A DNA stretch of 64,000 nucleotides, from NCBI GenBank assembly GCA_002179805.1, contig NAVB01000954.1:1-64000 (forward strand), read 5' to 3'. Positions 22,601-34,487 of the stretch are shown piece by piece. The position numbers and the translations under genes were made by a program. The notes beneath the pieces are model-generated. The model was not told the DNA's origin. It was given only the letters and a program-made list of their open reading frames with translations, and searched no databases. The stretch's first letter is position 1; every line of letters begins with the position of its first letter. This DNA comes from Acanthamoeba lenticulata (taxonomy: Eukaryota > Discosea > Longamoebia > Acanthamoebidae).

Positions 22601-25600
22601 GTCAACGAGCTGGACAAGAAGATCATCAGCCTCCAGCAGCTCAACGAACGCAGCAGCTCGCACATCCAGACCCTCGAGAAGAAGGTCAACGACCTCGAGC
22701 AGAGCGAGGACAAAATGAAGGAGCTCGACGTCCAGGTGGTCGTCCTCAAGGAGGAGAACGCCCGCAACGACACCACCATCCTCGAGCTCGAGCAGAAGAT
22801 CCGCGTACGCCAAATTCCTCGTTTTCCCCTTCCCCAAGACATCTTCTGGCGAGAGCTCACACGTCCTGCGAACAGGACCAAGAGACGGCGGCGCTGCGGG
22901 TCGACGACCTGGCCGAGCAGGTGAGCGCGCTGCAGGCGGAGAACGCGCGGCTGCTGCTCGAGGTGTCGGACAAGGACGAGCGGGTGAAGGAGCTCGAGAA
23001 GACGGCCGACGAGCTGGTCAAGGAGTACGAGAAGGAGAAGCAGCGGGCCGACGAGGCCGAGCAGGAGCTCGAGGGCCAGCGCGAGTCCGTGGGCCAGCGC
23101 GACCAGCGGAGCACGCTGCGGATGGACCAGGACGCCAAGCGCAAGATCAAGGAGATCAAGGAGAAGAAGGAGGAGGTCGAGCAGAAGAACCGCACGCTCG
23201 AGGCCAAGCTCGACAAGGTCCGCGACAAGAAGGAACGGCTCAAGGCCGAGCTCGAGCGCTCGCGCGAGCAAGAGGTCATGAGCACCCGCTCCGGCAGCGC
23301 CACGGTCTCGGTCGTCGAGGACGAGCTCCAGCGCGCGCAGAACCAGGCGCGCGCCGCCGAGGAGCAGATCCAGCGCGACAACGAGCGCATCCGCTTCCTC
23401 GAGAGCCAGGTCAACGCCCTCGAGGCCGAGCGGGAGAAGACCAAGGAGCAGCTCGTCAAGCTCCAGGCTCTCGAGCAGGAGCTCCACGAGCTCAAGAACA
23501 AGGTCGAGGAGGACAAGAAGGTCAAGAACATCACCAAGGTCCAGCAGCACGTCCAGGAGAAGAGCGAGGCCGTCATGGACGAGCTCGACTTCCTGCTCGA
23601 GGAAGAGGAGGCCAACGCGCCCGAGGACGATGCCATCCCCATCAACCGCAAGGACGACTCCCTCACCTACCAGCAGCTCACCGAGATCAACCAGGAGCTC
23701 GAGCTCCGTCTCGAGGAGGAGCGCGCCAACAACATCGAGCGGTAAACCGTGTTTTATGTATTCGTGTGGTCTGTGCTCTACGCCCGCCTCATGCTCACCG
23801 CGCTTGCTGTGGTTTGGGGGGCACATCACAGGGAGATCAAGTACAAGAAGGAGATCGAAAAGCTCAAGCAGGAGCTCGAGATGGAGCGCAAGGAGATGAT
23901 CCGCCTCGATGTCCAGCTCGACAACGTCGCCGCCGCCAAGGAGGTTCGCCTCCCCCTCCTCCAGCGACTCGCCTGGCCGGCCGCCGACGACGATGATGAT
24001 GATGGTGGTGGTCGGGTGGACTCACGTCCGTTCGCCCATGGGCGCAGGTCGACATGGAGCGCGTGCGCCAGGAGATGTCGGAGAAGATGGATGGGCTCAA
24101 GCAGGAGCTCAAGCAAGTCCGCGAGTCCGAGAAGATCACCGAGTCCCGCGTCAGGGAACTGGTTCGTGGTGGCCTCGGTCGCCCCCTCCTTGCTGCGTCG
24201 ATGGGCGGCGGTCTCGCGGGGGGCGGGGACTGACCTGTCGGGTCGTCGACGCCATTGCAGGAGAGCCAAGCGGAGAAGCTGGTGCAGGAGAAGGCCAACG
24301 AGGTGCGCGAGGCCAAGCGCAGCCGCAAGGCCACGGCCGACTACCGCCTCGTGATGGACGTCGAAGAGCTGCTCCGGCAGCTCTACTACCACCTGGGCTC
24401 GGCCATCCAATTCTACGAAGTCGAGGCACGCCAGGCTCCTGCCTCCTCTTGCCTTTGACGTGCGCGGCGATCTGATGATCCTTCTCCTCCTCGGGGCCGG
24501 TGGTGATGTGTGAGCAGGAGGAGCACAGGGACAACGTCAAGTTCGTGGAGATCGTCAACGACCTGCGCAAGCAGGCGGAGGTCGTCATCGAAGACACGAT
24601 CGACAACTACGAGCACGACCCGGTTCCCTCGTATGCGCCGCGCCTCTCTTTCTCTCCTTTTTCTTCCTGATTACTCACATGACACACGTGACACACGCGC
24701 GGCAGGCGGTCGAACGCGGACAACGTGCGGGACTACGTGCTCAGGCTGCGCAAGTTCCGCGAGGACCTCAAGCGGGAGCGCAACGACTTTGCGCGCGCGT
24801 GCAACAAGCTCGGCACCCAGTACGAGCGCAAGTCCGGCCTCGAAGCCGACATGGTGCGTTTTCTAAACTTTGCCTCGTCGCCTCCTGAGACGCTCGTGGA
24901 CACCGCTGGACACGAGAATGACAAGAATGCGCAACAACAGGAGAGCTGGAAGAACAAGCTGCTTGACCTCATCCAGAACGATGAGGAGTCGATCACGCTC
25001 GACAACAAGGCCCTCATCGACGACATCCAGGAGGTGCGGCGCCTCCTCGAGGAAGATGACAACCAGCGCGACGAGGTGCGCGCTTACCGCAAGGACAAGG
25101 TCTTCGCCCGCCTCAACGTCGAAAAGAAGAACGACGGCCTCCGCGCCTTCATCATGGACGTCCTCCACTGTACGTCCCCCCGCTATTTTTTATTCAATTA
25201 TTTATTCAATTCAAATTTTTTCAGTTCCGTTTCAATTTTAATTATCTCAATTATTAAAACGAAAACAATAAACAACAGACAAGGAGAACGCCCGCTTGCG
25301 GGAGCTGCTGGTCGACCTGAAGGAGGCCAACAGGAGGCTGCAGGCCAGCACCTTCCGCTCGGCGATGCAGCACACCTTCTACCTCAGCCGCGAGCACAAG
25401 GCGCGGATCACCAAGGTGGTCAGCCTCATGATCCAGCACTACCGCTCCCTCTTCAAGGTGAGCTCATTGTGTACCACCCCTCTCGACCACGCGAGCCACG
25501 CCGCTGACGCCGCCGGTGGCGCTGGCGCTTGACAGGAGCACGCGACCGAGTCGGTGCAGGAGCAAGTGCACCCGATGGTGCGGCTGCCCATCGTGTACCT

Positions 25601-26205
25601 GGAGCGGAGGGGCATCCGCCAGAAGGACATCCTGAGCTCGACGCGGGTGCCGCCAGCCAACAAGGTGCAGGCCTTCAAGGACGCCTTCTACTCGAGCTTC
25701 GAGGAGGACCAGCCCATTACGGAAGTGCCGGAGGGCACCGACCCCTACGTGGCGGGTGAGCTGCTCAAGGAGTACTTCCGCGACCTCAAGAAGCCCCTCT
25801 GTACCTACAAGCGCTACGAGCTCTTTGACAGTGTCCTCGGTACCGCCCTGCGCCCCTTCTTCAATGGCGATCACCCACGTGTGTCGTCGCTCACATGTGT
25901 CTCCGCCAGATCTGCCGATGACGAAGCAGCTCCGTGAGCTTCGTGAGTGCATCGACAATTTGCCCAAAGTCAGGAGGTACCTAACAACCACCACCGTCAT
26001 CAACAACATTAAGAAGGCCCGCAATGTCGTGGGAGCTCACGATATTTTTCTTTCCCGTTCCTTTGTGACCACCAGGGCGACGCTGACGGTACTGATCGGA
26101 TTCCTGCACAAGGTCAAGAGCATGTCCACTGCCAACGGCATGACCAGCGACAAGTTGGCCGAGGTCTTTGGCCCACTCCTTCTCCGGCCCATTCAGGACA
26201 GATGA
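19604..26205 (+). CDS. Tandem calponin-homology, long coiled-coil, RhoGAP protein
   Basis: A multi-exon gene with ATG 19604 and TGA 26203-26205. The N-terminus is an actin-binding domain of two CH domains of the cortexillin/alpha-actinin kind (AFKNWANYYLKERGLQI, DLKDGVLLINLVEVL, AEDIHDGNIKPLLGLMWTL, then GGVIEWLASELNKEP and SFKDGRVLSFLVHRAKPNL). Next is a coiled coil of over 1000 residues, encoded by about 20790-24900, dense in Glu, Lys, Arg and Leu. The C-terminus is a RhoGAP domain: LPIVYLERRGIRQKDILSST, then RVPPANKVQAFK with the likely arginine finger in STRVP, YVAGELLKEYFRDLKKPLC, and MTSDKLAEVFGPLLLRP. The domain ends soon after the last motif, so the final RhoGAP helices are short or missing. 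A role in coupling actin filaments to local Rac/Rho switch-off is inferred. Confidence 0.85.
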
Positions 26206-26422
26206 GCCAGCGCTTGGAGTTGATGGAGGTGCCGGACGATCTCTGGCGCAGAACATGTGTTACGGGGGAATAATGATTTTATCTTTTAAAATTTTGTTTT
26301 ATTTTGAAGTATTTATCAGTGGACTCCTCAAATAGTGTATCAGTGGACTCGAGAAATAGTGTACAAGGCCGCGGCGGCGAACAAACAAAAACGCCTGAAT
26401 AAATAAAGCGCGTGCTGGGGAC

Positions 26423-27709
26423 TCAAGTGGACGAGGATGAGGTCGACGAAGACGAGGAGGACGAGGACGATGAAGATGCACCTCCTCCGCCGCCGCTGGC
26501 CACCGGGAAGGGCGAAGATGGAGCGGCCGCCGCGGTCGGAGAAGGTGGGCCTTCGAGCGGCGGGAGCGGCCCGGACTTGTCGTCCGAGATGGGGAGCGAG
26601 AAGGACTGGTAGCTCGTCTGGGCCGTACTCATGTTGAGGAACAGCTGCGGCCACGCCACGCTACCTCGGTCCATGCTGCCCAGCCGATCAAAGCTGCGCA
26701 CAACAGACCAACCAAGCACACATAACGGTGAGCGGATTCGTTCGTTCTTTCACGAAGCTGATGAAGAAGACGGTGGTGGAGAGGATGGATTACCTGGCGC
26801 GCGAGAACTCGGGGAAGGAGCTGAAGGAGCCAAAGGAGGCCTTGTGGAGGAACGAGGCCGAGGGGAGGGGCATCTCCCGCGACGAGTCGACGCGATCAAA
26901 GGACATCTTAGGGAACGTGTAGGCGGCGGCCGTCGGGATGAAGCTGCCGCTGCCACTGGTGAAGGAGTCGCGGCCAAAGCCGCTGAAGCTGCCCATCCCG
27001 AGCGAGAACGACGACAGCGACGAGGGCGGGATCCCGAGGGACGGCTTGGGCGACACGACGCTGCCCCCCTCCATCCGCAGGCTGTCGAGCAGGTCCAGCG
27101 GCGGCAGCGACGGCGTCCGCGCTCGTAGGATCGACGACGACGACGAAGACGAAGACGATGATGACGACGGCGCAGACAGTGGCGGTGACAGCTCCGGTGG
27201 GGTCGTGGCCGAGGCTGAGGCCGATTGCGGCGCCCCGTTAGACTGGGTCGAGGATGGGGCTGACGATGACGACGACGTGGTCGCCACAGAAGACGAAAGC
27301 GGCGGAGACGAAGGAGTCCCGGCCGACGAAAATGATGAAGATGCCAAGAGCGGAGATCGCGTCGACGACTGACCGGAGGATGATGACGATGGCGCGTTGT
27401 GGTTTTGACGCGACGGCGAGGCCGAAGCTGTCGACGGAGACGACGAAAGCGGGCTCGGCGGCCGGTCGTTGGCGGGTGGCCCGCCGCTCTCGGCTAGCCG
27501 TCGCTGCTTGTGGGGGCGCTCGGTGATGGACGTAAACATACTCGGTGGCATCTTCCCGAGTATGCTGGGCCTGGAATTGCGCACCACCAGGGCACAGGCG
27601 TGAGACCAGGCTCGCTCCGCCCAACGCGGAAGAGAAGGATGGTTCCGAGGGCGGGAATTGCGTACCGGAACCGCTCGTTCGAGAGGTCGGGGTTGGATCG
27701 TGGCCGCAT
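26423..27709 (-). CDS. Ser-rich low-complexity protein, weakly FAM122-like
   Basis: Three exons, complement(join(26423..26693,26794..27570,27666..27709)), give 363 aa from ATG 27709. After splicing, the N-terminus reads MRPRSNPDLSNERFR followed by PSILGKMPPSMFTSITERP and HKQRRL. The rest is Ser/Pro/Thr/Ala-rich with poly-Ser runs and a conserved-looking block SFDRLGSMDRGSVAWPQLF. The RPSILGK...KRRL-type block recalls the RPSVLG...KRL block of FAM122 (PABIR) PP2A inhibitors, but the FAM122 helix was not found, so this is a weak suggestion. The start is supported by a TATA box about 50 bp upstream and by the lack of any in-frame upstream ATG. Confidence 0.55.
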
Positions 27710-27755
27710 GAAGAAGCCCTCAGAGGGCAACAAGTCAACACTCCCCAGCGGGGAA

Positions 27756-27764
27756 GATTTATAG
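27756..27764 (-). promoter_or_regulatory. TATA box of the Ser-rich protein gene
   Basis: Minus-strand CTATAAATC lies 47-55 bp ahead of the ATG at 27709. It is one of the clearest TATA boxes in the window. Its upstream flank overlaps the 3' end of the RFX gene, leaving only about 95 bp between that stop (27804) and this ATG. Confidence 0.6.
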
Positions 27765-27803
27765 CTGCTCGTCGCCGCCACGATCGCAGTCGTCAGTTAC
27801 ATG

Positions 27804-30747
27804 CTACTTGGATGCCTGTAGTTGGGCGAGGGGGAAGTACTCTGATCGGGGTTGTTGAGGCGGCTGGTCGTCAGGCCCATAGCGCGAGGAGTGGCCCGGG
27901 GCCGGATGGTCCGGCTGCGGAAGGGCCGTGTAGGTGGGCAGCGCCACAGGGCGCAACATCTGCAACGTCGCCAGCCGGCGGTCGAGCACGTACGTCAAGT
28001 ACTCCTCCATGAATGCCCGCAGCATGTGGAATGACTCTAAAACGAGGCCACCAGCACAAGGTAGAGGAAAGGTTAGAGACGACATAGCAATTAAAGCAAT
28101 AAATAAAAAATAGTGTTAAGAAAAGATGGGGCACGCACGAAGGCTGGGGGCCTTGCGGGCGATGAGGTCGGTGTGGACGAGGGTGTGGTAGTGGGACCAC
28201 CGGAGCAGGAGCTGCTGGGCACAGGTCATGACCTGCACCGTGTCCGTCCCCAGGAGGAAACGCGTGGACAGGTGGAATATCCACTCGGCAAACTGCTCCA
28301 GCGACAAACGCTGCTGCAGAATTCGCTTGAACTCCTCGTGCACTGCACACCCGCCAGGCCGTGGCCGAGGCGTCAGCCGATCAACTCAGGAGAGGACAAG
28401 GAGAGGGAGAACTTACCAGAGGAGAGCAGATCGAGGGTATGGGGCGGCTCCTCGCCATTGCAAACCCAGCTGATCGAGTTGATGACGTAGTTGGTGTCAA
28501 TCTTGCTAAAGTCATGCAAGATCTGGTTCACCTCCTCGGTGTTCATGAGCACCTGCCGCGCGCTGCAGGCGATATAGTTCATACAGCCCTCACGCCACAG
28601 TCGCCCGGCAAAATTGCGCGCCACTGCACACATCACGCCATGTTCAGGCACGTTTGGCCACAACACAGAGCTCAGCAAGAGGAGGTCATCAGTCTTACCT
28701 CGGATCTTTCTCTCGCTGAGCGCAGAAGGCATGCCGTCAAGCGCGCCGCGCATGTAACCCTCCATCTGACGGCTGAACTCGCGCAAGGCCTGCGTGAAGG
28801 AGAACGCGACCGACGCCAACACATCTGGCACCAGCACGTCCACGACGGCGGCGTAGACGAGTTCATCCTTTTCTGCGATCATGTCGATGATGCCCGGACA
28901 CGCGACGACCGGCCGCATGCGGGCCGGGAGCGACTGCCAAAAGTGTCGAAGCATGGGCTCCACTTCGTTGAAGTTGCGCTCGGCCATGATGTTGAGCATG
29001 TACTGGCAATGCGTTCCATACATGAGCATGAAGTCTAGGGCGTGGTCGATCCGCACGCCTGGCAGCAGGTGGCCTACATTCGGGAAACGAACACGGTTGG
29101 GGGTGAGTCCGTTTTGTTTTGCACATGTCAGTAGGACTAAGGACCACTTACCGGGCCCAAGCGGGGGGAACTCGGACAACAGCCGTATCGCCTCCGCGTG
29201 CGGACCAGACAAAGGCACACTGCCAGGGACAGAGCTTCACGTCAGTTTGAACTTGTTGAGAGCAAGAGAGAAAGAGAGAGAAAGAGAGACAGAGTCACGT
29301 ACGAAGGTGGTGGGTTGTTCATGGCAGTGTGCAGCGGATAGAGACGGGCAGGCGCGGTGGGCAGTGGAGGCTCGCTCGTGAACTACACAATCAAAGCAGG
29401 AACACAGTGGTTGAGTATTCTCAGCGCACACTGCACCGGAATAAAGAGAGATCGCACCGTAGGACTCATGCTCTCTACTTTGAGACGCGGCTGTTTCGCG
29501 GGTGAAGCTGAGGCTGAAGTGGAGCTCGTGGGCGCGCCCGATGTACCTGGCGGCGAGAGCGTGGGCGGTGGCGCCGTGGTCGGCGCGCTCGGTGCCGGCG
29601 CGCTAGGGACCCCAGACTCGCTCTCGGGCGGTACTGCAGCATTCTTGAGCGGCGAGGAGGTCTTGATACGAATGCCGTAGTAGTGGTACTTGCTGTTGCC
29701 TCGCGTGCCCAGCCGTCTGGTCTTGAGTTCAGGAAACACCGATCGAATCAGCTTACCTGTACGGGTGGAGGAGATGACGAAATAACGCGGGTGAGCGAAC
29801 AGGAACAAGAACAAGTCGCTGATGGAAGGGTGGAAAGAAGACTAGTCCTTACCAAAGCTGGCGGCGTTCACAGCCTTGACCGAAGCCTGAGCGCAGAAGG
29901 CAGAGTAGTGCGAGTACATGAGACTGCGCGGCACACTACTCTTGGGATCGTTCTCGAAGTTGTCCTGCAGCCTAGAGAAAGGGAAAGAGGAAATAAGGCG
30001 AAGCTCAGTACTGCAAGCGCCCCAGTTACCGTGATCAAAGTTGCTCGTGTACCACTGAAGGATGAGCGGCGACTGCGGTTTCGGTGGAGGCCGACCGCTT
30101 GCGCCCTTCTCCTTCTTCTCGATGCGCATTGCCTGCGAGCTGGTGTCTAGGACTGACTCGAGGTGTGTGAGCCCCGGCTGAGGCGCGCTGGTGTGCGGGT
30201 AGTGGTGGCCAGGTTGGGCAGGGTGTGGAGGAGCGTGGGACGGATAGGCCCCATATGGAGCGGTTGGGGTGCGGTGTGGCGAGTGATGAGAGGATGGAGG
30301 AGCAGCTTGATGAAGACCGTTATGCGGAGGAAGTATCGCATGGCCCCCAGCAGGGCCGTTGCTGCCGTAGTCGTCAGCGTAATAATGAGGAATTGGGCCA
30401 GAATTCGTGGAGGAGGAGAGCTCCACCCGCGAGGCAGGTTCATTGGAATAGAATCGCCCCATGTGAGACCTCCCAGGCGCTGGAGCTTGCGTGCTGCCGT
30501 AGCTCTCCGTGGAATGGTGCAAATGTGGGTTGTGTTGAGGCTGATGCCGAGATGGTTGATTGAGGTGCGGCTGTAGATTGTGATGTGCTGACGATGTGTA
30601 ATCCTCTCGGCGCTTTTGGTCAATTTCCATTTCTCGGGCACGTTGTGCCATCAGATGCCTATTATCCACCTCTGTGTCGGCTTCGTCCAGTGGTTGCTTT
30701 ACCCCACGACGGCGCGTGAGCAGACCGCCATCGTCAGTTGCCTGCAT
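27804..30747 (-). CDS. RFX-type winged-helix transcription factor
   Basis: Exon 1 is complement(30053..30747), exon 2 complement(29853..29971) and exon 3 complement(29458..29756), followed by several shorter exons to a stop at 27804. Exon 1 encodes a His/Pro/Ser-rich region. The RFX DNA-binding domain is created by splicing: ILQW joined to [34 protein letters not shown], then [18 protein letters not shown] and [12 protein letters not shown]. This matches the human pattern closely, including the DNA-contacting [15 protein letters not shown]. The C-terminal half ([67 protein letters not shown]) resembles RFX B, C and dimerisation regions. The ATG at 30747 is the first in frame; an additional 5' exon is possible. 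Confidence 0.92.
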
Positions 30748-31691
30748 TGGGTGTCGAGGCAGAGCCGTTGGCGAGGAACTGTGGTCGACGTGTAGTCTTT
30801 TCTTTCTATTTCCTTCCTCGAGAGAGCGGTTGATTGGCAAATAATCAAGTGAAGAGCGGCACGAACTGGATTAAGAAAACGAGGCCAGGGTCTTTCTGTT
30901 TGCTCAAGCGCTTGTCTTCTGGGTAGTTGTGGATACGGCGGCGGTTGTGATGTTCTCTCGACCAGACTGGGTTGGCAAGTGGGGACCAGCTTGGCTGTTT
31001 GCGTGACAGCCAGCCTGCGCTTTGCCAAACCAAGCCCACCCCAAGCACCCCGTACACCGACCGTTTAATTTCCTTTTTTCGCAAACAAGAAATATTTGTG
31101 GTATGGTGCGCCTCTTGGTAACATGCGGTGTTGGAGGCGCGACGCGGCAGGCTTGATCTCACCCCAGACCAGATCTATTTCTAGCCGACAGACAGGTTTT
31201 GTCGTCACCACGGACACATAACGTTAATATGCAACTTTAGCCGGTTGCTGTCCGCGGAGCGCAGGTTGGCGGCCCATTGGCCACATAAAGCGCGCAAAAG
31301 GCACGCCTAGTGGCAGATAAAGCAAGATTCTGAGTACTGTTGCAAAGGCAAGCCAAGGTCACACACCTCCGCGGTGACAGCCTGCAAGAACTGACTCCTA
31401 TCGTCGTGACTTTGAGGTGGCCTTCTCCAGCGAAAGGTTTTGTCAAGCAAGAGCACGTGCATCTTAATCGCGGCAGCCACAAGAATTTGCGCCATTGCAG
31501 AAAGGCAAAAATAAAAAAAAAATCAAAAGGAAATAAAAAAAAAGTAATTTAAAGTAAGGAAAGGGAAGAGGCAGCTTACAGCTACGCGACGTTTTCCGCG
31601 CCGTAGCACCAGCCTTTCGGTGCCGCCCGGTGATTCTAATCCACGAACAAATCAGCACCGCGAGCTGAGCGATTAGAAAGCACAAGAGCAA
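30748..31691. other. Divergent intergenic region between RFX and TMEM104-like genes
   Basis: About 940 bp, the longest gap in the window. It includes a CCAAT-type element (cccattggcc, about 31273) followed by cacataaag, and an A-rich run (about 31505-31550). No ORF with family resemblance was found. It probably carries 5' leaders and promoters of both genes, and possibly a leader exon of RFX. Confidence 0.4.
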
Positions 31692-34289
31692 ATGGCGGGT
31701 GACACAGCAGTTGGGTCATCTTACTCCACACCCGTGGCCGCGATTTTCATCTATAATCTCATCGTTGGCGCGGGTTGCCTCACCCTCCCCCATGCATTTC
31801 AATCTGCCGGAATCGTACGTGGTCCCATGCATGACTTGCTGTTGGCGTTGCTAATTCCTTGCTGTTCCTAACGTGCAGGTTCTGTCCGCCGTTTTCCTTT
31901 TGTTCATGGCCACCCTGAGGTACCAGCTGCTGACCATCTATGTGCCAAGCAGGAGTGCTGATCGTTCTTTGTCTTCTCTCATCTCGGGAAAACCCGTAGC
32001 TTCATGACCGCCACCTGGGTCGTGGAAACTATGGCGGCCGCCAACGCGCTTCTGGAGAAGGACCGGCTGGTACCTCTCTTTCTTACGATCCATGCCTGTT
32101 TCTCTCAACGCACTCAACGTGGCGTGACATAGGACGACGAAAAGGCAGGCCTCCTCGGAGACGACACCAGCTTTCGTGCGCCGGACTCAGACACCGACTC
32201 CACGGATAGCGTAGGCCAGTACAAAGTACGTTGCGACGCTCCTTGAGTTTTCTAACTCGTGGCTTCCTCCAAGGCTCATGAGGATTAGCATGATGAATCA
32301 TCAATCCATCAGAGCTCTAACTATCGACGTCGGCTCGTGTCCGTCACACCCCTCACCCTGGCGCGTGCACCTGCGTGCACACAGCTCGCGAGTGACTACA
32401 CGCTTTCGACCAACGCCCACAAGCATGACCAAATCCGCGTGAGAAACACTGAAGACTTCTTCCACCTGGACCAGCGTGTTGAGGTGGGCATGATGGCCGA
32501 CATCTTTCTTGGAGGGATTGGCCAAAAGCTGTTCTACGTCATTCTTTGCGTACGTGCGCCGCGTCCGACACAAACAATTTGTTGCCGAGGCAGACTGTCC
32601 TAGGCATAAGGCATGGTGACTCATTTTGCGGCGTACGACAGGTGTACCTCTTTGGCGATCTGGCCATCTACGCCGTCTACGTTCCCCGCTCTCTGGTTGC
32701 CGTGACCGGTGCGTGTTCGAGTGATTTTATTGATTATTAATTGCGTTCAATTTACATTTTTGACTGTTTTTCTCCTTTTTCTGTAAGAAATTTGTAACTG
32801 CCCTATTGATGCTCGCTCTCTTTCATCCGTGCAGGAAGCTTCTCTTTGGGTGACTGGCACATCAGCACACAGGACGCCTATTACATCTTCTTGGCGCTGT
32901 TTACGCTGGCCACTGCGCCCTTCTGCTTTTTCGACTTCCAGAAGACGAAGTACATGCAGTTTGGCACCATGATCTGCCGCAACATTGCCTTTGCCGCGTA
33001 CGTGTGCCTCTCTGGGTGTAAGACATGAGAGCTTACTCACGGGCATTCTCCCCTCCAGCATGGTGATCATCGCCATCATCGCCATTGCCAAGGGCGATGG
33101 GGCTGATGTGAGCAAGATTGTGATTGCCGACTTCAGGTAAGCGAGCCTTTCCGATCCTATTTTCTTATTCTTTTATTTTTAACAATTTTTGTCGCATTAT
33201 GTCCATCTAACTTACGTCCGCTGTTCTCCTCCTTGCCGCGCAGTGCCTTCCCGACGCTCTTCGGAGCCTGCGTCTACGCGTTCATGTGCCACCACAGGTG
33301 CGCGCTGTCCCCTCCTCGACGCCACAATGTGAGTTTGTTCACCTCTTTCTCACGCGCGGTGGCCATTTATTTACAGTATCCCGGGCCTGCTGGCACCTGT
33401 GGAACGCAAGAACCGAGTGACGGTTCTGTTCGTGGTTGACTTTGTGTCGGTCTTCGTGGCCTACATCCTGCTGGCCTACTCGGCCGTCTTTGCCTACGAT
33501 CAGTACTCGATCCCTTCCACCTACACGACCTTCTTCCGTGGCAAGAGTACCGCGCCCCTTCCCTCCTCCTCCTTCTCCCCGCCTGTCTTCCGTTCGCTTA
33601 TGTCCAGTCCAGCTTCGACTCACCTCAATTGGATCGCTTTGCAGCGAACGAGGTGGTGGCGATCGTCCTGGCCTTGTATCCGGTCTTTACGTTGACCACC
33701 AACTTCCCGCTCATCTGCATCACCCTCCGCAACAACCTCATCCGCTTCGTGCCCGATCGCGGTAAGGGAGATGACCTGCTTGGCGTGCCGTGTGGTCGCT
33801 CATCAGGCGTGATGGGGTGCGTGCGGGGAGTGTAGAAGACGGATTGTTGGGCTTGCTGAACCGGTGGAAGCGGCCGCTGAGCACGATCGTCGCACTCACG
33901 CCGGCCATCGCCATTGCCTTTGCCACGTGTGACGTTTCGCTCCTCGTCTCCATCACGGGGTCTTACCCCGGGCTTGGCATCATGTTCTTCATCCCGATCG
34001 TCCTCGTCTTCTTTGCACGACGGTACATGTCTTTTCCGGGGGGGGGTCTGTCTCCATGTTGGACCGGCGAACTGATCATCACCCTATCCAACGCAACAAC
34101 AGACGTGTGCGGCAAGTGTTTGGTGAGAGGAACTCGTACAACAAGCACCGGTCTCCGTTCCACCACTGGGTGTGGCTGGCGCTGGTGTCTTCGATCGCGT
34201 GTGGCTTCCTCGGCTTCACGATCTACAACATGGTGCGCGACGCCATCGACGGCAAGCTCGCCTCCGGCAGCTCGTCCTGCGCCAGCTAA
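31692..34289 (+). CDS. TMEM104: TMEM104-like amino-acid-transporter-superfamily protein
   Basis: A multi-exon gene from ATG 31692 to TAA 34287-34289. The N-terminus MAGDTAVGSSYSTPVAAIF runs into IYNLIVGAGCLTLPHAFQSA, equivalent to human FNLIVGTGALTMPKAF. Further matches are TATWVVETMAAANALL, VEVGMMADIFLGGIGQKLFY, VYLFGDLAIYAVYVPRSL, DAYYIFLALFTLATAPFCFF, DFQKTKYMQF, CVYAFMCHHSIPGLLAPV, LYPVFTLTTNFPLICITLRN and NKHRSPFHHW. About ten to eleven hydrophobic segments are spread through the protein. The family belongs to the amino acid/auxin permease fold; no substrate is established for TMEM104. An acidic loop (DDEKAGLLGDD) follows the second helix, as in the human protein. Confidence 0.92.
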
Positions 34290-34487
34290 CGGACATGGAC
34301 AAAAGAAAAGCTCGAATATTCATTTCCCATTTGATTTCCTGAACGGCCCTCGGCCTGACGAAGCGTGTTGAAGAAGAAGCGGTTGTTATGTACACCAAGA
34401 AATATACAACTGCGGACTCAACGTCCTCCCGGTGTGTAGTGTCGTCAATGATGCTGATGTGGTGGTGAGGGTGATGAATGAGGGACG

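Noticed and set aside
22384..23829. A 481-codon open frame on the minus strand, Leu/Glu-rich
   Set aside because: It is the antisense shadow of the coiled coil of the CH/RhoGAP gene; GC-biased heptad codons leave the opposite strand open, and the sense frame carries the domain context.
27710..27781. Upstream extension of the Ser-rich protein to 27781
   Set aside because: The first codon would be GTG and the stretch contains the TATA box; ATG 27709 is the first in-frame ATG.
30748..30840. Upstream extension of the RFX first exon to 30840
   Set aside because: The frame is open but starts with TTG; an in-frame stop lies further upstream and no ATG intervenes, so ATG 30747 was used.
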